A DNA stretch of 64,000 nucleotides from Antribacter gilvus (lineage in GTDB: Bacteria; Actinomycetota; Actinomycetes; Actinomycetales; Cellulomonadaceae). Location: the NCBI RefSeq assembly GCF_003946865.1, contig NZ_QXTH01000009.1, positions 186,001 to 250,000 of the forward strand. The letters are read 5' to 3'. The translations under genes and the position numbers were made by a program. Below are positions 32,209-41,349 of the stretch, in pieces. Under the pieces are notes generated by a model. It did not search any database. It had not been told where the DNA came from and saw only the letters and a list, made by a program, of their open reading frames with translations. Positions within the stretch are counted from its first letter, which is position 1, and every line of letters begins with the position of its first letter.

Positions 32209-32964
32209 ATGGACGGGGCTGAACCGGACCGCTGGTCCGACGTCGCCGACGAGTGGGCGCGACTCTGGGGTGGCTTCGCGGAGCCGGCCTGGGACGTCGT
32301 CGTCGCCGCCAGCGGGGTGGGCGCGGGAGCGCGAGTGCTCGACGTGGGCTGCGGCAGCGGCGACCTCCTCGCGTACCTCGACCGGCGTGGGATGTCCGTC
32401 GCCGGCATCGACCCCGCGCCCGGCATGGTGTCCCTCGCGCGCGCTCGCGTCCCCGCTGCCGAGGTGCGGCAGGGCGACGCGGAGCACCTGCCGTGGGGGG
32501 ACGCCGCCTTCGACCTGGTGACCTCGGTCAACGCCCTCCAGTTCGCCGACGACGTCGATGACGCCCTCGCCGAGCTGGTCCGCGTCGTCGGCCCGGGCGG
32601 TCAGGTTGCCGTAGCCAACTGGGCGGAGGGCCGCCACAACGACCTCGATGTCATCGAGCAGGCTGTCGCCCGCGCTCGCGAGGAGGAACCCCTGCCCGAC
32701 GGCGATCTCCGCGAGCCGGGCGGGCTCGAGGAGCTGTTCGCGGACGGGGGACTGGAGGTGGTGGCGTCCGGCCTGGTCGAGGTCCCGTGGCGCGTGCCCG
32801 GCGACGACGCCCTCGTCCGGGGCGTGCTGCTCGGCGAGGAGGCCGACGTCGTCGCGGAGCTCGCGCCGGTCGTGCTGGCGGCGAGCGCGCGATTCCTCGC
32901 CGCTGACGGTGGCTATGTGCTGCGCAACCACTTTCGGTACGCGGTGGGGCGCGCCGCGGGCTGA
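32209..32964 (+). CDS. Class I SAM-dependent methyltransferase
   Basis: The 251-residue protein has motif I VLDVGCGSGDLLAYL, motif II IDPAPGMVSLARAR and the post-I block GDAEHLPWGDAAFDLVTS, the UbiE/Methyltransf_11 pattern. It would methylate a small molecule in the cytoplasm; the acceptor is unknown. AAGGAGGGCGCG precedes the ATG at 32209. Upstream lies a run of GAGCGAGGACT-like repeats (32150-32190) with no coding signal. Confidence 0.85.
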   Translation: MDGAEPDRWSDVADEWARLWGGFAEPAWDVVVAASGVGAGARVLDVGCGSGDLLAYLDRRGMSVAGIDPAPGMVSLARARVPAAEVRQGDAEHLPWGDAAFDLVTSVNALQFADDVDDALAELVRVVGPGGQVAVANWAEGRHNDLDVIEQAVARAREEEPLPDGDLREPGGLEELFADGGLEVVASGLVEVPWRVPGDDALVRGVLLGEEADVVAELAPVVLAASARFLAADGGYVLRNHFRYAVGRAAG

Positions 32965-32970
32965 CTACCC

Positions 32971-32990
32971 TCGCCTGGAACGCCAGGCGA
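32971..32990. terminator. Short hairpin after the methyltransferase gene
   Basis: TCGCCTGG-AACG-CCAGGCGA is a perfect 8-bp stem seven bases after the stop. A third CCTGGCG arm follows at 32997, so an alternative pairing is possible. It may be a terminator or a leader element of the next gene. Confidence 0.45.
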
Positions 32991-33003
32991 TGCCACCCTG
33001 GCG

Positions 33004-34398
33004 TTATGTCCTCCTGGCAATGGCACACGACTGAGGGCGACCCCGCGAGGGTCGCGACGCTGCTCCCCGGCTCGGGCTACACGACGGCCGGGCCGCTCCT
33101 CCATTACGCGCGCGTCGCGCTGTCGCAGCAGGGATGGACCGTGCGGGCGCTCGACTGGCTGGAGCGCCCCGACACGGCCACGGCCCGCTCGGTCTACAAC
33201 ATCGCGGTGTCCGACGGCGGCGGGTCGGCCCTCCCTGGCGCCCGCCACCTGGTGGTGGCCAAGTCGCTCGGTACGCTCGCGCTGCCCGCGGCCGCGCGGC
33301 TGGGGGTGCCTGGAGTGTGGTTGACGCCAGTCCTGACCGGCGCGTCGGCGGCGGAGGTCCGGACCGCGGTGATCGAGCTCGGGCCGGACCACCTGCTGGT
33401 CGGCGGTACGGCGGACCCGCTGTGGGACGGTGCGGTCGCGTCGACGTCGGCCGCACAGGCGCTGGAGATCCAGGGCGCGGACCACAGCCTCGAGATCGAG
33501 GGCGGGTGGCAAGAGTCCTTGGCGGTCCTGGAGCGGGTGACGGCGGCGATCGAGGAGTTCGCGCGGGCCGCGGGTGCGGACCGGGCTCCGGGAGCGGATC
33601 AGGCGTAGAGGGCGGCGGTGACTCGGGCTTTCGGCCGCCTCTGACCGTGGCGACGACAGCCCAAGCAGTTGCTGTCACGTCGAACGGGCCGTCCGGGAGC
33701 AGCTCCCTGCAGCGGGCCTCGACCGCTTGGCGGGCTTCGGGATCCAGTCCGGCGACGTAGTCCCCGGCAGGGCCGACCCCCAGCGTGTACGGCTCCCACC
33801 AGTCCGCGAAGCCGTTGTACGACGACTCGACCGTGAGCTCCGTCGACCGTGCTCCGGCGAGTCCGGCTTCGCGAAAGAGTCCCGCCAGATGCCCGTCGCG
33901 GGCGCCCGCGAGCGTGGACTCGTCCACGGCGGCGGGGTCGAGGTCCCGGGCGGCGCGCCAGAAGGTCGACAGCGGCGCTCGGCCGCCACCGAAGTCCCAC
34001 ACGCTCGCGCCGACCTGCCCGCCCTGCCTTGTCACCCGTGCCATCTCCCGCAGCCCGGCCACGGGGTCGGTCATGAAGTGGACCACGAGCTGCGCGAGCG
34101 TCAGGTCCATGGCGCCGTCGTCGAACGGCAGGGACTCCGCCACTCCCTGGCGGACGTCGACACGGGGGCATCGCGCGCGGGCGGCCTGGACGAACGGCGG
34201 TGACGGGTCGACGGCGGACACTGCGGTGACGCCCAGCCGGCGTGCCAGCTGCTCGGTCACGGCGCCCGGTCCGCACCCGACGTCCAGCGCACGCTGCCCG
34301 GGCCGTGCGCCGACGAGGTCGACGAACCCGTCGGCCAGCGGCTCGGCGAACCTGCCCATGAACCGCGCGTAGGCGTCGGCCGCGACGTCGAAGGCCAT
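33004..34398 (-). CDS. SAM-dependent methyltransferase with anomalous read-through C-terminus
   Basis: Residues 1-260 are a standard class I methyltransferase: ALDVGCGPGAVTEQL, AVDPSPPFVQAAR, VAESLPFDDGAMDLT and HFMTDPVAGLREMARV. The domain ends near VTATAWAVVATVRGG (about 33635). No stop follows, and the frame runs 200 residues further as Pro/Arg/Ser-rich sequence exactly antisense to the hydrolase gene, ending at 33004. Another minus frame ends at 33599, where a stop would be expected. Loss of the stop by a small frameshift at the 3' end is the likely cause. The start MAFDVAADAYARFMGRF is typical. Confidence 0.7.
   Translation of the reverse strand: MAFDVAADAYARFMGRFAEPLADGFVDLVGARPGQRALDVGCGPGAVTEQLARRLGVTAVSAVDPSPPFVQAARARCPRVDVRQGVAESLPFDDGAMDLTLAQLVVHFMTDPVAGLREMARVTRQGGQVGASVWDFGGGRAPLSTFWRAARDLDPAAVDESTLAGARDGHLAGLFREAGLAGARSTELTVESSYNGFADWWEPYTLGVGPAGDYVAGLDPEARQAVEARCRELLPDGPFDVTATAWAVVATVRGGRKPESPPPSTPDPLPEPGPHPRPARTPRSPPSPAPGPPRTLATRPRSRGCGPRPGSPAPVRPTSTRPHRPTAGPPYRRPAGGPARARSPRSGPPPPTRRSGLASTTLQAPPAARPRAARAYRATWPPPGGGRQGGPTRRRRTPRCCRPSGPWPCRGAPASRAPARSIPAATARRARNGGAARPSCSPSRGAASRPSRGRPQSCAIARRT
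33006..33608 (+). CDS. Small alpha/beta hydrolase
   Basis: The 200-residue protein has a compact alpha/beta-hydrolase pattern: an oxyanion strand VATLLPGSGYTTAGPLL, a nucleophile elbow VVAKSLGT (Ser), an acid in VGGTADPLWD and a His in GADHSLEIEG. Such proteins are usually small esterases of unknown substrate. The whole gene lies opposite an open frame extending from the convergent methyltransferase gene, so one of the two readings is not used over this stretch. Its own motifs show that this strand is the coding one. Confidence 0.75.
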   Translation: MSSWQWHTTEGDPARVATLLPGSGYTTAGPLLHYARVALSQQGWTVRALDWLERPDTATARSVYNIAVSDGGGSALPGARHLVVAKSLGTLALPAAARLGVPGVWLTPVLTGASAAEVRTAVIELGPDHLLVGGTADPLWDGAVASTSAAQALEIQGADHSLEIEGGWQESLAVLERVTAAIEEFARAAGADRAPGADQA

Positions 34399-34450
34399 GG
34401 CTCGACTGTACGGCTCCGGCCGGTCGTTGTGTCGGGCGCGATGGTCCGCG

Positions 34451-34792
34451 TCAGTGGTACTCCGCGACGACCTCGATCTGCCCGACGATGTTCTGGTTGA
34501 GCTGGTCGAGGTCCTCCGCGGGGATCCAGTACTCGAGGATCGTCCGGCCGCCTGCCTGCTGGATGTCGTACTGGTCGAGGAACTCCTTCGCGACCTCGAA
34601 CCGGGTCACGTATCCGACACCACTGGCCTTGACGTTCCAGTCGCGCGCGATGCGGGTGGCGTAGTCCTCGTTCAGCACCGGGTAGAAGATCGGCTGGTCC
34701 GGGAGGCGCGGCGGCCAGGCACGCCAACCCGACTCCTCGACGAGAGCCAGCTCCTCCGGCCCGGTCGGCCGCCACAGCGTCACAGTCTCCAT
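34451..34792 (-). CDS. Hypothetical protein
   Basis: The 113-residue soluble protein (METVTLWRPTGPEELALVEE ... ILEYWIPAEDLDQLNQNIVG) has an alpha/beta pattern and ends with IEVVAEYH. It resembles a stand-alone family seen in actinobacteria and proteobacteria whose role I do not know. GACAAT 12 bases before the ATG is a candidate -10 box, favouring this start over one 33 codons upstream. Confidence 0.65.
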   Translation of the reverse strand: METVTLWRPTGPEELALVEESGWRAWPPRLPDQPIFYPVLNEDYATRIARDWNVKASGVGYVTRFEVAKEFLDQYDIQQAGGRTILEYWIPAEDLDQLNQNIVGQIEVVAEYH

Positions 34793-35010
34793 GCGGGCAT
34801 TGTCGCGTAGCTCGCGAGGGCCGCCGAGGTGATTTCGGGCGGGCGCATCTGTCGTGTTGACGGTGTTGTGCGGGTGGGAGGCCGACCACACCAGGTGGGA
34901 TCAAGAAGTTGTGCACAGATTCTTCAACGAGCAAGCCGTGAGAACGCGTGTTCGATAGAGTCGGGAGGGTCAGGAACGGCCGGATAGCGCGGGTTGGGAG
35001 GGGGTGCGGG

Positions 35011-36666
35011 ATGGCAGAACTCGTGGCGTCGCCCCTGCCCGCCGTGCCTGGCGTGCCCGCCGTGCCTGGCGTGTCCGCCGTGCCTGGCGTGGCTGCCGCG
35101 CCCGTGCCCGCCGGGCCAGCGGTGACTGCTGTGGCGGGGACCGTGGCCGGTCCTGGCTCGGTGCCCGCGGCGCGGTCGTTGGAGGTCGTGCTCGCGGACC
35201 TGGAAGCGGTCGCGGGCGAGCTGATCACCGTGGCCGGGCCCGGCGCGCTGGACGTGCTGGACGCGACGGGCGGGCTGGTCGTGTCCCGGCTGACCGGTGC
35301 CGGTGCCCGCCTGCGGGCGGTGACCGGGCGGCTGGACGTGTTGCGCCTGTCGTTCCTGCCCCGCGTCGAGGCCGACGGCCGGTGGGGCATCGGCCCCGGC
35401 GCCGGCGCCAGGTCGTTCGCGACCTGGCACGCGATGGCCTCGAACATCACCCCAGCCACCGCCCGACGCGAGGTCCGCACCGCCCGCGTCCTGGACCAGG
35501 ACCTACCCGCCACCCAGGCCGCGGCCCTGGCCGGGACCATCGGCCCCGACCACCTCACCATGCTCGTCAACGGCGCCCCCACCAGCCCGGCCCGCAAGAC
35601 CGCCCTGACAGAGCCCGTCCCCGGCTCCGACGGCACGCACGACCCGGACGAGGGCGAGGGCGTTGACCTGGACGCGGACGCGGGTGACGCGGGTGACGCG
35701 GGCGGGCCGGTCACCGGGGAGGTGTTCCTCCTGACCCAGGCCGCCGCCCACCGCCCCGACCAGTTCCGGCGCCTGGTCGCCCGGTTCGCCACCCTCACCG
35801 ACCCCGACGCCGACGAACGCGGCTACACCCACGCCCGTGACCGCGAGCACCTGGAGGTGTCCAAGACGATCGGCGGGTACCACCTGAGCGGGTTCCTCAC
35901 CGACGAGCACGGCCTGACCCTGACCACCGCCCTGAACTCCGTCATGGCACCCCCGACCCCCGGTGGCGGGCGCACCACCACCCAGAGGCGCGCCCAAGCC
36001 CTCGCCGACCTCGCCCGGGTCGTCCTGGACAACGCCCACACCGGCACCGGCGCAGCCGTGCGCCCCCACCTGACCGTCACCGTCTCCTGGACCGAGCTGA
36101 CAGCCCTCGCCACCCGGGCGGGCGCCACCCCCACCCAGATCGCCGGGATCCTCACCACAACGACCAGCGGGACCAGCGCGACCAGCGGAGTGGGCGGGAT
36201 GGGCGGGACCGGCGGGACCGTCGGGACCGGCACGTCCGGTGGGGCGGTGTTTACCGAGACCGGCACCCCGATACCCCACACCCTGCTCACCAAGATCGCC
36301 TGCGACTCCCAGGTCACCCGCGTCGTCTTCGGACCCGACTCCCAAGTCCTGGACGTCGGGCGCACCAAGCGAACCATCACCGGCGAGCTACGCCGCGCCG
36401 TCATCGCCCGCGACACACACTGCACCTGGCCCGGCTGCGACCAACCACCCTCACGCTGCGAAGTCCACCACGCGATACGTCACTGGGCCGCCGGAGGAGA
36501 AACCTCCGTCGCCAACAGCGCCCTGCTCTGCTGGCACCACCACGACCACGTCGACACCAACAACATCACCATGACCCGAACCAACGGCCAATGGACCTTC
36601 ACCGACCCCCACGGCAACCCCATCACCGACACACCGGCCTGGAGGCGGGATGTTGCCGCACCCTGA
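35011..36666 (+). CDS. DUF222 domain HNH endonuclease (13E12-like repeat protein)
   Basis: The 551-residue protein has the DUF222 helical region (about residues 55-400) and a C-terminal HNH nuclease domain. The zinc/His motif is in CTWPGCDQPPSRCEVHHAIRH with the following ALLCWHHHDHV. The N-terminus carries Val-Pro-Gly repeats, and two further low-complexity insertions (DADAGDAGDAGG and a Gly/Thr/Ser stretch near 36170-36240) come from repetitive DNA. Such proteins occur in many copies in Micrococcales and are linked to mobile DNA or domesticated nucleases. TAGAGT at 34956-34961 may be its -10 box; GTG 34948 is an alternative start. Confidence 0.85.
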   Translation: MAELVASPLPAVPGVPAVPGVSAVPGVAAAPVPAGPAVTAVAGTVAGPGSVPAARSLEVVLADLEAVAGELITVAGPGALDVLDATGGLVVSRLTGAGARLRAVTGRLDVLRLSFLPRVEADGRWGIGPGAGARSFATWHAMASNITPATARREVRTARVLDQDLPATQAAALAGTIGPDHLTMLVNGAPTSPARKTALTEPVPGSDGTHDPDEGEGVDLDADAGDAGDAGGPVTGEVFLLTQAAAHRPDQFRRLVARFATLTDPDADERGYTHARDREHLEVSKTIGGYHLSGFLTDEHGLTLTTALNSVMAPPTPGGGRTTTQRRAQALADLARVVLDNAHTGTGAAVRPHLTVTVSWTELTALATRAGATPTQIAGILTTTTSGTSATSGVGGMGGTGGTVGTGTSGGAVFTETGTPIPHTLLTKIACDSQVTRVVFGPDSQVLDVGRTKRTITGELRRAVIARDTHCTWPGCDQPPSRCEVHHAIRHWAAGGETSVANSALLCWHHHDHVDTNNITMTRTNGQWTFTDPHGNPITDTPAWRRDVAAP

Positions 36667-36733
36667 CGGCAGGCGTAATGGCCAGGACGGCCCGGCGTCG
36701 CACAAACGGCCGGGCCGACCATCGGCCCTCCGG

Positions 36734-36970
36734 TCAGCTCCTGTCCGGCGGGGGCATCGGCTGCGTGCGGGCGTTCTCGTCGTACTCCGAGAGCTCCTCG
36801 GACCGGGTCGTTTGGATGTCGCTCTCCGGATCGATGCCTTCGCCGCCGAGGCCGCCGGCGTTCCCGCCCGGTCCGCCCGTCGACTCCTGCATGCTCTCGG
36901 GTCCCATCCCTTCCCGTCCGCCCGACTGCAGCGCCTCGGGCGTCTCCTGCTGGTCCGCGTTCTCGGTCAT
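36734..36970 (-). CDS. Small acidic hydrophilic protein
   Basis: The 78-residue product is rich in Glu, Gly and Ser, contains no Cys, and is probably disordered (REGMGPESMQESTGGPGGNA). CGAGGAGTCGAG before the ATG is a reasonable ribosome site. I do not know the family. The 232 bases between it and the next gene show nothing but the promoter of the deaminase. Confidence 0.5.
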   Translation of the reverse strand: MTENADQQETPEALQSGGREGMGPESMQESTGGPGGNAGGLGGEGIDPESDIQTTRSEELSEYDENARTQPMPPPDRS

Positions 36971-37202
36971 CTCGACTCCTCGCTACGTACCTGGACGCCG
37001 GCTCCGCCGGCTGTTCCTGGGCGTGTGCGCCCGCAGGAAACGTACGTCGCGCGGTCTGCGCTCGCCATGTGTCTGCAAGGCTCAGGCGACCGGTGCGTCC
37101 GCGAGGGGCGTCAGGACCGTCAGTGGGGCATGAGCGGGTCGCCGGCTCGGCGTGCCGCATCGATCAACACCGTGTGGCGACGCTCGCTCTAGGCTCGGCG
37201 GC

Positions 37203-37610
37203 ATGGTCACCGACAGGGAACTGATCGCCCAGGCAGCGAGCGTGCTGAACCCCCGGATCGTCGACGACCGGTTGTTCGGTGACGTCGGCTCGGCGCTCCT
37301 CACCGACGTCGGCAACCTGTACCGGGGCGTGTGCATCGACACGCCGTCGGGCACGGGATTCTGTGCCGAGCACGCCGCGATCGCGGCGATGGTCACCGCG
37401 GGGGAGTACCGCATCGAGCGGATCGTCGCAGTCTGGCGGGACGACGACGGCGCGCTGCACGTCGCGCCACCGTGCGGAAGGTGTCGTCTGTTCATCGGCC
37501 AGATCGACCCCGGCAACCGCGACACGGTCGTGATACTCGGCCCTCACGAGCGCCGCCCCTTGCACGCGCTGCTGCCGACGACCGACTGGCCGGTCGTGCC
37601 CGGTCTCTGA
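37203..37610 (+). CDS. Cytidine deaminase-like protein
   Basis: The 135-residue protein has the zinc-dependent deaminase motifs CAEHAAIAAM (His/Cys and catalytic Glu) and PCGRCRLFI. The spacing is that of single-domain cytidine or blasticidin-S-type deaminases. It would convert a cytidine-type base to its uridine form in the cytoplasm. The usual N-terminal substrate loop is altered (YRGVCIDTPSGTGF), so the substrate may not be cytidine. TAGGCT (37190-37195) 13 bases before the ATG indicates a leaderless message. Confidence 0.8.
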   Translation: MVTDRELIAQAASVLNPRIVDDRLFGDVGSALLTDVGNLYRGVCIDTPSGTGFCAEHAAIAAMVTAGEYRIERIVAVWRDDDGALHVAPPCGRCRLFIGQIDPGNRDTVVILGPHERRPLHALLPTTDWPVVPGL

Positions 37611-37816
37611 GGCCGGCTGGACGACCCCACGCTGCCCGGACCGCTGCGGACGCCCGGGCAGACGCGCGAGGGCAGATGAACAGCAGGTGACGACCTGCCG
37701 CCCGGCTTGCCCGGCTGCATCGAACCCTGTCAACATAGAAGCACGTCGATGCAGTCTGACCGCACGACGCCCGCGGCACCGGCCGCAACTCACCGAGCAG
37801 ACCCGAGGAATCCGTG

Positions 37817-39517
37817 ATGAGCCCGTCGTCCCCGCTGAAGATCGTTGTCGTCGGCTCGGTCGCCGCCGGTACCTCGGCCGCGGCCAAGGCCCGCCGCAAC
37901 ACCGAGACGGCGCAGATCACCGTCTACGAGCGGGACCACGACATCTCGTACTCCGGTTGCGGCCTGCCCTACTTCGTCGGCGGCGAGGTCGCTGACATCG
38001 AGGAGCTCACGCCCCGGGACGCTGCCTGGTTCAAGGCCCGGTACGACGTCGACGTGCTCACCGGCCATGAGGTGATCGCCGTCGAACCCGGCGCTCGCAC
38101 CGTCACGGTGCGCGAGCTCGCCACGGACCGCACCTTCGTCGACACGTACGACGAGCTCGTGCTCGCGACCGGGGTCCGCGCGGTCGTACCGCCGATCCCC
38201 GGCATCGATGCTCCGGGTGTCTTCACCGTGCGCACGCCGAGTGACGCCACCGCGATCCGCTCGTGGATCGAGTCCACCGGGGCCACGCGCGCCCTCGTCG
38301 TCGGGGCCGGGTACATCGGCCTCGAGATGACGGAGCAGCTCGTGGCGCGTGGCGTCCAGGTGACGGTGGTCGAGGCGCTCGACCACGCGATGCCTCGGAT
38401 GGACCCCGACATGTCGGCGCGGGTGGACGCCGAGCTCCGCAAGCACGGGGTAGACCTCCGCCTGGCCACCAAGGTGGTCGGCATCGACGCGGACGACGAC
38501 GGCGTGGCGGGCGTCGAGGTCCAGGGCACCACCGACGCCACGGGCGGCACCGAGCGCGTCGAGTGCGACCTCGTGATCGTCTCGGTCGGTGTGCGGCCCG
38601 CGGTGGACCTGGCGGTGCAGGCCGGCGCGAGGATCGGCGTGACGGGGGCCGTCGCCGTCGACCGACGCCAGCGCACGAGCGTGGAGCGCGTGTGGGCGGT
38701 CGGCGACGTCGCGGAGTCGTTCCACGTCGTGACCGGCGAGCCGGTCTGGGTGCCACTGGGCTCCACCGCGAACAAGACCGGCCGCATCGCCGGCGACGCC
38801 ATGACCGGCGGACCGCTGGAGCACCGGGGCATCCTCGGGACGTCGATCGTCCGGGTCTTCGACCTGGGCGTGGCCCAGACCGGTCTGACCGAGGTCCAGG
38901 CCCGGGAGGCCGGCTATGACATCGAGGTGCTGCACAACATCAAGCCCGACCGTCCCGAGTACCTCGGCGGCAAGCCCCTGGTCCTCAAGGCGGTCGCCGA
39001 CCGCGCGAGCGGTCGGCTCCTGGGGGCCCAGGCGATCGGTGCGTCCGGGGCGGACAAGCGCATCGACGTGCTGGCCACGGCGATCACCTACGGGGCGGAC
39101 GTCGCAGACCTGTTCCACCTCGACCTGGCCTACTCGCCCACGTACGCCACGACCAAGGACCCGGTCCACTACACCGGCATGGCCCTGACGAACGCGATCC
39201 ACCGGACGGCGCCGCTGATCACGCCGGCAGAGCTGGTGCGGCGGCGAGCCGAGGGGGAGCGGATCCAGGTCGTCGACGTGCGCTCCGCCAAGGACCGCGC
39301 CCGATCGGTGGTGCCCGACTCGGTGCACATCCCGCTCAAGGAGCTTCGCCGGCGGGCGGGCGAGCTCGACCCCGCCCTGCCCACCGTGACCTACTGCAAC
39401 AAGGGCGTCACCGGGAACGCCGGCCAGAACGTCCTGCGCAACCTCGGGTTCGCGGACGTCGCGAACCTGTCGGGCGGCAACCAGAACTATCAGTCGTTCG
39501 AGGCGCCGTCGGCCTGA
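37817..39517 (+). CDS. CoA-disulfide reductase with C-terminal rhodanese domain
   Basis: The 566-residue flavoprotein has an FAD site VVVGSVAAGTSAAAKARR, the single redox Cys in SYSGCGLPYFVGG as in CoA-disulfide reductases, an NAD(P)H site LVVGAGYIGLEMTEQL and the FAD block VWAVGDVAES. A rhodanese domain follows (about residues 470-566), with the active Cys in YCNKGVTGNAGQNVL. It would reduce CoA disulfide, persulfide or polysulfide. GAGGAA precedes the ATG. It overlaps the convergent hydrolase gene by 28 bases at the 3' end. Confidence 0.9.
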   Translation: MSPSSPLKIVVVGSVAAGTSAAAKARRNTETAQITVYERDHDISYSGCGLPYFVGGEVADIEELTPRDAAWFKARYDVDVLTGHEVIAVEPGARTVTVRELATDRTFVDTYDELVLATGVRAVVPPIPGIDAPGVFTVRTPSDATAIRSWIESTGATRALVVGAGYIGLEMTEQLVARGVQVTVVEALDHAMPRMDPDMSARVDAELRKHGVDLRLATKVVGIDADDDGVAGVEVQGTTDATGGTERVECDLVIVSVGVRPAVDLAVQAGARIGVTGAVAVDRRQRTSVERVWAVGDVAESFHVVTGEPVWVPLGSTANKTGRIAGDAMTGGPLEHRGILGTSIVRVFDLGVAQTGLTEVQAREAGYDIEVLHNIKPDRPEYLGGKPLVLKAVADRASGRLLGAQAIGASGADKRIDVLATAITYGADVADLFHLDLAYSPTYATTKDPVHYTGMALTNAIHRTAPLITPAELVRRRAEGERIQVVDVRSAKDRARSVVPDSVHIPLKELRRRAGELDPALPTVTYCNKGVTGNAGQNVLRNLGFADVANLSGGNQNYQSFEAPSA

Positions 39518-40236
39518 GGAGCCTCCGCGGCACGAGGGCCCCCAGCGCCCTCCGCAGCAGCCGCGGCATCGGCCAGCAGCCGCGCGAGCTCGGCCGGCCG
39601 GGTGAACATCGGCCAGTGGCCCGAGTCGAGGTCGACGAGGTCCACGTGCTTCGCACGCTCCAGCTCGGGCACGTCACCGGAGTCGATCCACTCCCGCGCC
39701 TGCGCGGGGGAGAACTCCGCGCACACGACGGTGACCGGGACCTCGAACCTCCGCTCGTCCGCCAGGTGCACCACGCCGCGGGCCACGCCCTCGGGCACCG
39801 GGATGGCCTTCGTGGCCATGGCCTGGCGGGTGCGCTCGTCGAGGTCCGCCGAGTTTGGTCCGTCGAACGGGCCCCAGCCGGGGAACGGCATGACGCCGTC
39901 GGTCACCTCGAAGAGGTCGGCATACGTCTTGCCGTCGTCCCAGGGGAAACCGGCGACGAGCACCGCTCCGGCGACCCGCTCCGGCCGGGCGTCGGCCGCC
40001 AGCCACGCCAGCGTGCAGGCGGCGGAGTGCCCCACCACGAGCGGCTTCCCGGCGGCGGCGTCGACCGCGGCGAGAACCGTCGCCACCTGGTCGTCGAGGG
40101 TGGCCGACGTCGTCCCGGCGCCCTGGCCGGGGAGCGTGACGGCCGTCGCCCGGTGCCCGAGCGCCTCGAGCTCGGGAACGACGTCGTCCCAGGCGGAGCC
40201 GTCGAGCCAGAGGCCTGCGATGAGGAGGATGTCCAT
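39490..40236 (-). CDS. Alpha/beta hydrolase
   Basis: The 248-residue protein starts MDILLIAGLWLDGSAWDDVV and has the nucleophile elbow VVGHSAACTLAW, and the catalytic His in SGHWPMFTRPAEL. It belongs to the large group of small esterases/lipases. Its C-terminal block is the same type as the fragment fused to the beta-lactamase remnant at 15468-15588. It is divergent from the WYL regulator, which may control it. Confidence 0.85.
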   Translation of the reverse strand: MDILLIAGLWLDGSAWDDVVPELEALGHRATAVTLPGQGAGTTSATLDDQVATVLAAVDAAAGKPLVVGHSAACTLAWLAADARPERVAGAVLVAGFPWDDGKTYADLFEVTDGVMPFPGWGPFDGPNSADLDERTRQAMATKAIPVPEGVARGVVHLADERRFEVPVTVVCAEFSPAQAREWIDSGDVPELERAKHVDLVDLDSGHWPMFTRPAELARLLADAAAAAEGAGGPRAAEAPQADGASND

Positions 40237-40345
40237 GATCAGTGTCTTTCTCTCGTGCGGTCCGGAGGTCCTTCAAGGTCTACGCTAAAGGCGATTCCGG
40301 ACGATCTACTTCCGGATCCCTAGAAAGTTGCCCTAACCTCGGAAC

Positions 40346-41320
40346 ATGGCCGCCGAGCTCAGCCCCACAGCCCGCGCGCTCCGCGCGCTCGAGCTGCTCC
40401 AGAACCGCCCCGGCACCACGGCGGACGAGCTCGCCGTCCGCCTCGGTGTGACGGAGCGGGCCGCGCGCCGGTACGTCGGCATCCTTCGCGAGGCGGGGAT
40501 CCCGGTCACCTCGACACGCGGACCCCACGGTGGCTACCGGCTCGGTCGCGGTACCCGGCTGCCGCCGGTCGTCTTCACCGAGAACGAGGCGCTCGGCCTG
40601 GTCATGGCTGTGCTCGACGGCCACCCGTCCGCCGCCGACGTCGACGACCTCGTCGGGACCGCCCTGGCCAAGGTCATCACGGCCCTCCCCGAGACGGTCG
40701 GGCGGCAGGCAGCGGCGCTGCGTGAGCACGCCGCTGCTGCACCGGCCCGCTACGCGGCCCACGCGGATCCGGCGATCACCAGCGCCCTGGTCTCCGCGGT
40801 CGCTGCCCGACGGCGCGTTCTGGTCACCTACCGCAGCGAAGCGGGCGGCGAGTGGCAGGGCGAGGCCGAGCCGTGGGCCGTCGTCGTCCGCTACGGGCGC
40901 TGGTACCTGCTCTGCCGCTCGCTGCGCGCGGACGCGGTCCGCACGTACCGGATCGACCGGGTCCTCGACGTCCAGCAGACCGACCACGCCTTCGAGCCGC
41001 CGCCGGGCCTCGACCCCGTCGCCGCGCTGGAGGAGAACCTGGGCTCCGGGTGGCGGTACGCCACGCGGGTCGTGTTCGACGCCCCGCTCACCGACGTCGC
41101 GCCGTGGATCCGCCCGCCCATGGGCCGGCTCGAGGCCCTCGGCGACGGGTGCGTGCTCGTCGGGAGCACGCGGAACCTCGCGATGTACGCCCAGGAGTGG
41201 CTCGCGAGCCTGCCTTTCGTCTTCCGAGTGGAGGGTGGTCCGGAGCTGCGGGCGGAGATGGCGGCGCTCGCAGCGCGCCTCACGGCGTCGGTGGCCGACG
41301 ACGTCCCGCCCGGGTCGTGA
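40346..41320 (+). CDS. HTH-WYL transcriptional regulator
   Basis: The 324-residue protein has an N-terminal winged helix (TTADELAVRLGVTERAARRYVGILREAGI), a linker domain and a WYL domain (EAEPWAVVVRYGRWYLLCRSL). A WCX-like C-terminus is also present. TAACCT (40334-40339) 12 bases before the ATG suggests a leaderless transcript. Two TTCCGGA motifs, 15 bases apart (40295-40301 and 40310-40316), lie between it and the divergent hydrolase gene and may be its binding sites. Confidence 0.88.
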   Translation: MAAELSPTARALRALELLQNRPGTTADELAVRLGVTERAARRYVGILREAGIPVTSTRGPHGGYRLGRGTRLPPVVFTENEALGLVMAVLDGHPSAADVDDLVGTALAKVITALPETVGRQAAALREHAAAAPARYAAHADPAITSALVSAVAARRRVLVTYRSEAGGEWQGEAEPWAVVVRYGRWYLLCRSLRADAVRTYRIDRVLDVQQTDHAFEPPPGLDPVAALEENLGSGWRYATRVVFDAPLTDVAPWIRPPMGRLEALGDGCVLVGSTRNLAMYAQEWLASLPFVFRVEGGPELRAEMAALAARLTASVADDVPPGS

Positions 41321-41349
41321 GCCCGGGCGCCGGCCGGTCCTTGCTCGGT

